A stretch of 32,099 bases of DNA from positions 1-32,099 of the forward strand of contig JAJYZD010000004.1 in assembly GCA_021800315.1 (NCBI GenBank). The letters run 5' to 3'. The stretch comes from Bacillota bacterium (GTDB taxonomy: Bacteria; Bacillota; Desulfotomaculia; Desulfotomaculales; JAJYZD01). The first letter of the stretch is position 1, and each line of letters opens with the position of its first letter. Below the pieces are notes generated by a model. The model had not been told where the DNA came from, made no database searches, and saw nothing but the letters and a program-made list of their open reading frames with translations. Positions 30,201 to 32,099 of this stretch are shown here, piece after piece. The position numbers and the translations under genes are program-made.

Positions 30201-32038
30201 GTTTCCCAGTGAACACCGCTCCGGCGCACGGTCGGTTGTTGGTCGTTGTCTTGCTTTCCGGCCGGTTGCAGACGCAACTCGGAAGCGTCAATCACGTGTC
30301 CTGCGTAATCCCCTCGCTTAAAGGCATCGACTAACGCGAACCTTTGTATTTTGCCGCTGGTCGTCTTGGGAATAGATGGCACTTTAATAATATAATCCAG
30401 GGGGATGCCTACGAATTCATTTACCCGGGCCAGTGCCGATGAATAAAGTGACCTTAAGTTCTTAGGGGAGGGAGGATTCTTAATAAAAAGACCTACTTTT
30501 TCCGTGCCAGATACCTCATCGGTCCACCCGCAGACGGCAAACCTAGCGTTTTCCATCCCGTTGACCCCTTCAATCACTTGTTCAACATCATGGGCAAAAC
30601 AGTTCTGACCATTTACGAAGATAATATCCTTAATGCGTCCTGTCACCGCTACACGACCTTCGAGCATGAAGCCGGTATCTCCCGTCTTGAACCAGCCGTC
30701 CTGAAAGGATGCCGCAGTAGCTTCCGGGTTGTTGACATATCCAGCTGTAACATTCTTCCCTCTGATTTGGATTTCCCCAACTGTTCCTTCAGTGACAACT
30801 CGTCCGTCCTGATCTATAATCCTAAGTTCTGTTTCGGGTAAAGGGTAACCTTCATCGACAACAAGTAACGAATCCATGGCTGTTTCGGGCGTCTTTTCCA
30901 CAATGCCTTCGGTTGCAAGTATGGTCCTATTTACCGAATGCACTAGCGGCTGGGTTCCAGGAGGCGGAAATGCTACCGCGAGAGTAGCCTCTGCTAAACC
31001 GTAGACTGGATACATTGCAGTTTTGGATAGACCGGACGAAGCTAGTCGTGTTATGAACTGATAAATAAGGGATGCCGAAATTGGTTCGGCACCGTTAAAA
31101 ATAAGTCTTAGGGAGCTTAAGTCCCATTCAGTAAGACGATCAGTTCTGATGTGTGTAAGGAGATGTCTGTAGCCGAAGTTTGGTGAACATGCTATAGTCA
31201 CATGGTTTTTGGATATCATATCGAACCATAACTCCGGTTTTTTGACAAAAGTTTGGGGCATCATGTTAAATTGTTTTGCACCTAGCACAGTAGGCGCTAA
31301 GTTAAACCCAATTAAACCCATATCATGGGAGTAGGGCATCCAGCTTAAGAATATATCATCGGCAGACCAAAGTGCGTGATTTATTATTCCTTGCATGTTT
31401 ACAAGAAGGTTCTCATGAGAAAGCAGTACACCTTTCGGTGCACTGGTGCTACCAGAACTAAACTGGATGTAAGCTGTGGAAGTAGATGGTGAGAGGTTAA
31501 CCTGGCCATTTTTAACGGTCCTTTGGAAAAAAGATGTATTTAAGATATCGACCCGGCGTACATTTAAAGTAGTCTTGATAATATCCCGCATGCTCCATAT
31601 TGTTGAGTCGGAAAGAATGGCAGGATGGTTAAGCACATTCCACACTGAGAGGAATCTAGTTACTGAAGCGTGTCTTGTGTTGGTGAGAACAGGATATGGT
31701 AGCGGAATAGGGACAATACCGCCAAGTATGCAGGCCCAGAAGTTGACGATGAATTCCGCATTGTCGTTCAATATGAGGAGAGCGTAGTCGCCGGGCTTCA
31801 AGCCGTAGTCCTGCAGGGCGCCTAGGCTTCTCTCCGCCCTGGCGAGGATGGTCTTATAGGAGTAAAACAGCTCCGAGTCATCGTTCTGGATGAAGGTAAT
31901 GCCCCGGTCACCGGAGGCTTGGTCAGCGGCGTCTATGAGGATACGGGCCAGGTTCCCCTTGTTGACGAGGTTCCCCGGAATGCTGCCGCCCTTGGCGATG
32001 GAAAGACGTTGGATCGTGTGGTTATCCATGGTGCCCAT
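27242..32038 (-). CDS. FAAL-ACP-KS-AT polyketide synthase with substituted AT nucleophile
   Basis: A 1598-residue modular enzyme. Residues 1-590 are a fatty-acyl-AMP ligase-like domain: QFSSGSTSAPKGVLLSHEN, YGLAEATLAVAF, and IPKTTSGKIQR with the catalytic lysine. A carrier domain follows with FLSLGGTSIKAVQVLGAL (Ser642 as phosphopantetheine site). The ketosynthase (about 695-1120) has the nucleophile in DTACSSSLVAIHL (Cys895), EAHATGTAIGDPIE, and KTNIGHLIGSAG. The acyltransferase (about 1225-1530) has FTGQGSQYVGMG and a histidine region SHTPLVEPM, but the nucleophile motif GHSxG reads GHGTGEW: Gly1336 (GGC) replaces Ser. No ketoreductase, dehydratase or thioesterase is seen. It would activate a fatty acid, load it on the carrier and extend it once, with malonyl supply probably in trans. 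Start ATG 32038 has AGGTGGG upstream. Confidence 0.92.
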   Translation of the reverse strand: MGTMDNHTIQRLSIAKGGSIPGNLVNKGNLARILIDAADQASGDRGITFIQNDDSELFYSYKTILARAERSLGALQDYGLKPGDYALLILNDNAEFIVNFWACILGGIVPIPLPYPVLTNTRHASVTRFLSVWNVLNHPAILSDSTIWSMRDIIKTTLNVRRVDILNTSFFQRTVKNGQVNLSPSTSTAYIQFSSGSTSAPKGVLLSHENLLVNMQGIINHALWSADDIFLSWMPYSHDMGLIGFNLAPTVLGAKQFNMMPQTFVKKPELWFDMISKNHVTIACSPNFGYRHLLTHIRTDRLTEWDLSSLRLIFNGAEPISASLIYQFITRLASSGLSKTAMYPVYGLAEATLAVAFPPPGTQPLVHSVNRTILATEGIVEKTPETAMDSLLVVDEGYPLPETELRIIDQDGRVVTEGTVGEIQIRGKNVTAGYVNNPEATAASFQDGWFKTGDTGFMLEGRVAVTGRIKDIIFVNGQNCFAHDVEQVIEGVNGMENARFAVCGWTDEVSGTEKVGLFIKNPPSPKNLRSLYSSALARVNEFVGIPLDYIIKVPSIPKTTSGKIQRFALVDAFKRGDYAGHVIDASELRLQPAGKQDNDQQPTVRRSGVHWETIRDIWSTVLNMPAHTIPMDQPFLSLGGTSIKAVQVLGALETELGLSLTNDIIIKCHTVNQLDEYLTALTGRAGATRHDRTETPRASSAADIAVIETACRFPDAATPEEFWTNLVDGRCSIGNIPSDRWNVPTDNACCQAGAFIADPYAFDPGFFKIPEGEAAVMDPQQRLILQLFFELLERAGYTKKDVDGKRVAIFIGASGNTYYELRLHSLAGQALQELASFAALAAKDRQAILAEWEGRFGSPGNHPNMAVGNIMNMIAARVAHEFNLHGPNMVIDTACSSSLVAIHLACESLRKGECEMAVAGGVNLILTPSPYLLLSGAGVLSASGRAKVFDASADGFVPGEGAGLVLLKPLERAMADGDRVLAVVKGSAVNNDGHALGVMSPNPDGQKEVIEQVYTKTGIDPGTIQYVEAHATGTAIGDPIEIRALSNAFSRWTPARQSIAVGSVKTNIGHLIGSAGVASFIKMILSFTNGKLPPLINLNTPNPAIKFEQTPFYPLTKAKAWPVQPGAPRRAAIDSFGFGGTNCHMLLEEAPAGETLDATDKPLLPRHVLCLSAHSPAAFVRKAHDLADYLERRDDFQLGDACFSENLRTPLVYRTHAVASSPRELMFRLREAVPTKAKPSPKVGFMFTGQGSQYVGMGRALYDSLPSFKDILDACSGLFSPFLQTKITDLIYSEDADERTIGPASLAQAVTFALDYALGKYLIQIGIKPSFLIGHGTGEWVAASLAGAMELPVAVRLVAATGKLMGDLSSSNGGMAAVFADVNTIEQLLAQFGGSLRIAAYNLSHLVVSGTMEDITGFLGILRGKGIMGKKLSPAHGSHTPLVEPMLENFRREMDGIDFRLPQIPFVSTVGGGILNQPPDADHWSLHSTAPVRFEEGINYMRNKGVDVFLEVGPDKILGDMLNSLPDRERIRVFSTCSRHSDGLEVFLDTLGKLFTTGVNIDWRAFEKDFGHERALLPAYPFAHKRYTLFDRQEARQH

Positions 32039-32099
32039 CTGGTGTTCCCACCTGTTCTTTCATTACCTAAATGATGAAACGCTTCATGCCTGATCTTCC
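32039..32099 (-). other. Leader of the polyketide synthase gene at the window edge
   Basis: Holds the ribosome site of the synthase gene. A gene further upstream could end in this stretch, but too little is visible to tell. Confidence 0.3.

Overview
The window looks like part of the chromosome of a GC-rich, spore-forming, strictly anaerobic Firmicute of the Desulfotomaculum/Pelotomaculum (Peptococcaceae) type. This is inferred from strong Shine-Dalgarno sites with many GTG and TTG starts, benzoyl-CoA downstream-pathway genes of the oah/dch/had type, a cobalamin riboswitch, an orphan sporulation-type PAS histidine kinase, and anaerobe-type handling of methylthioadenosine and S-adenosylhomocysteine. 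No rRNA or tRNA gene was seen, so the genus is not proven.

Layout, left to right. (1) 1-288: the C-terminal end of an IscB-like RNA-guided HNH nuclease that enters from outside the window. (2) 361-4884: the dienoyl-CoA branch of anaerobic aromatic degradation (oah, dch, had), then a D-2-hydroxyacid dehydrogenase and a small MazG-like pyrophosphohydrolase. (3) 4931-6109: an AT-richer HEAT-repeat-like gene on the minus strand. (4) 6265-10715: a roughly 4.4 kb integrative element between two identical 78-bp direct repeats. It carries a leaderless brnT-brnA toxin-antitoxin pair, a PrimPol-like primase, a frameshifted serine-recombinase remnant, an excisionase-like gene and a tyrosine integrase broken by three frameshifts and a probable deletion. 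The element is probably immobile. (5) 10740-12686: acetyl-CoA synthetase on the minus strand, with a long leader. (6) 13109-15342: promoter, cobalamin riboswitch, two terminators, then cobS and cobT. (7) 15345-16118: a glutamate-racemase-family gene lacking one catalytic cysteine. (8) 16389-16974: an AT-rich two-gene cassette with a PaREP1/HEPN-like protein. (9) 17300-22452: five co-directional genes (mtnP-like phosphorylase, mtnA, ahcY, class II aldolase, MTA/SAH deaminase) that together could recycle SAM by-products without oxygen. (10) 22797-26459: a PAS histidine kinase, then a PAS-PAS-GGDEF-HD-GYP protein with altered signature motifs. (11) 26479-32038, minus strand: a 4'-phosphopantetheinyl transferase and a 1598-residue FAAL-ACP-KS-AT polyketide synthase whose AT nucleophile serine is replaced by glycine.

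How the parts fit. The oah-dch-had genes carry cyclohexadienoyl-CoA to a ring-opened product that enters beta-oxidation. Acs and the D-2-hydroxyacid dehydrogenase are ordinary central-metabolism enzymes. Genes 17300-22452 read as one pathway: deaminate or phosphorolyse MTA, isomerise methylthioribose-1-phosphate, cleave it with the aldolase, and hydrolyse SAH in parallel. The PPTase would load the carrier domain of the neighbouring polyketide synthase. The most unusual items are the SAM-by-product cluster, the polyketide synthase with a dead-looking AT, the racemase Cys-to-Ser change, the HEPN cassette, and the decayed PrimPol element that keeps an intact toxin-antitoxin pair.
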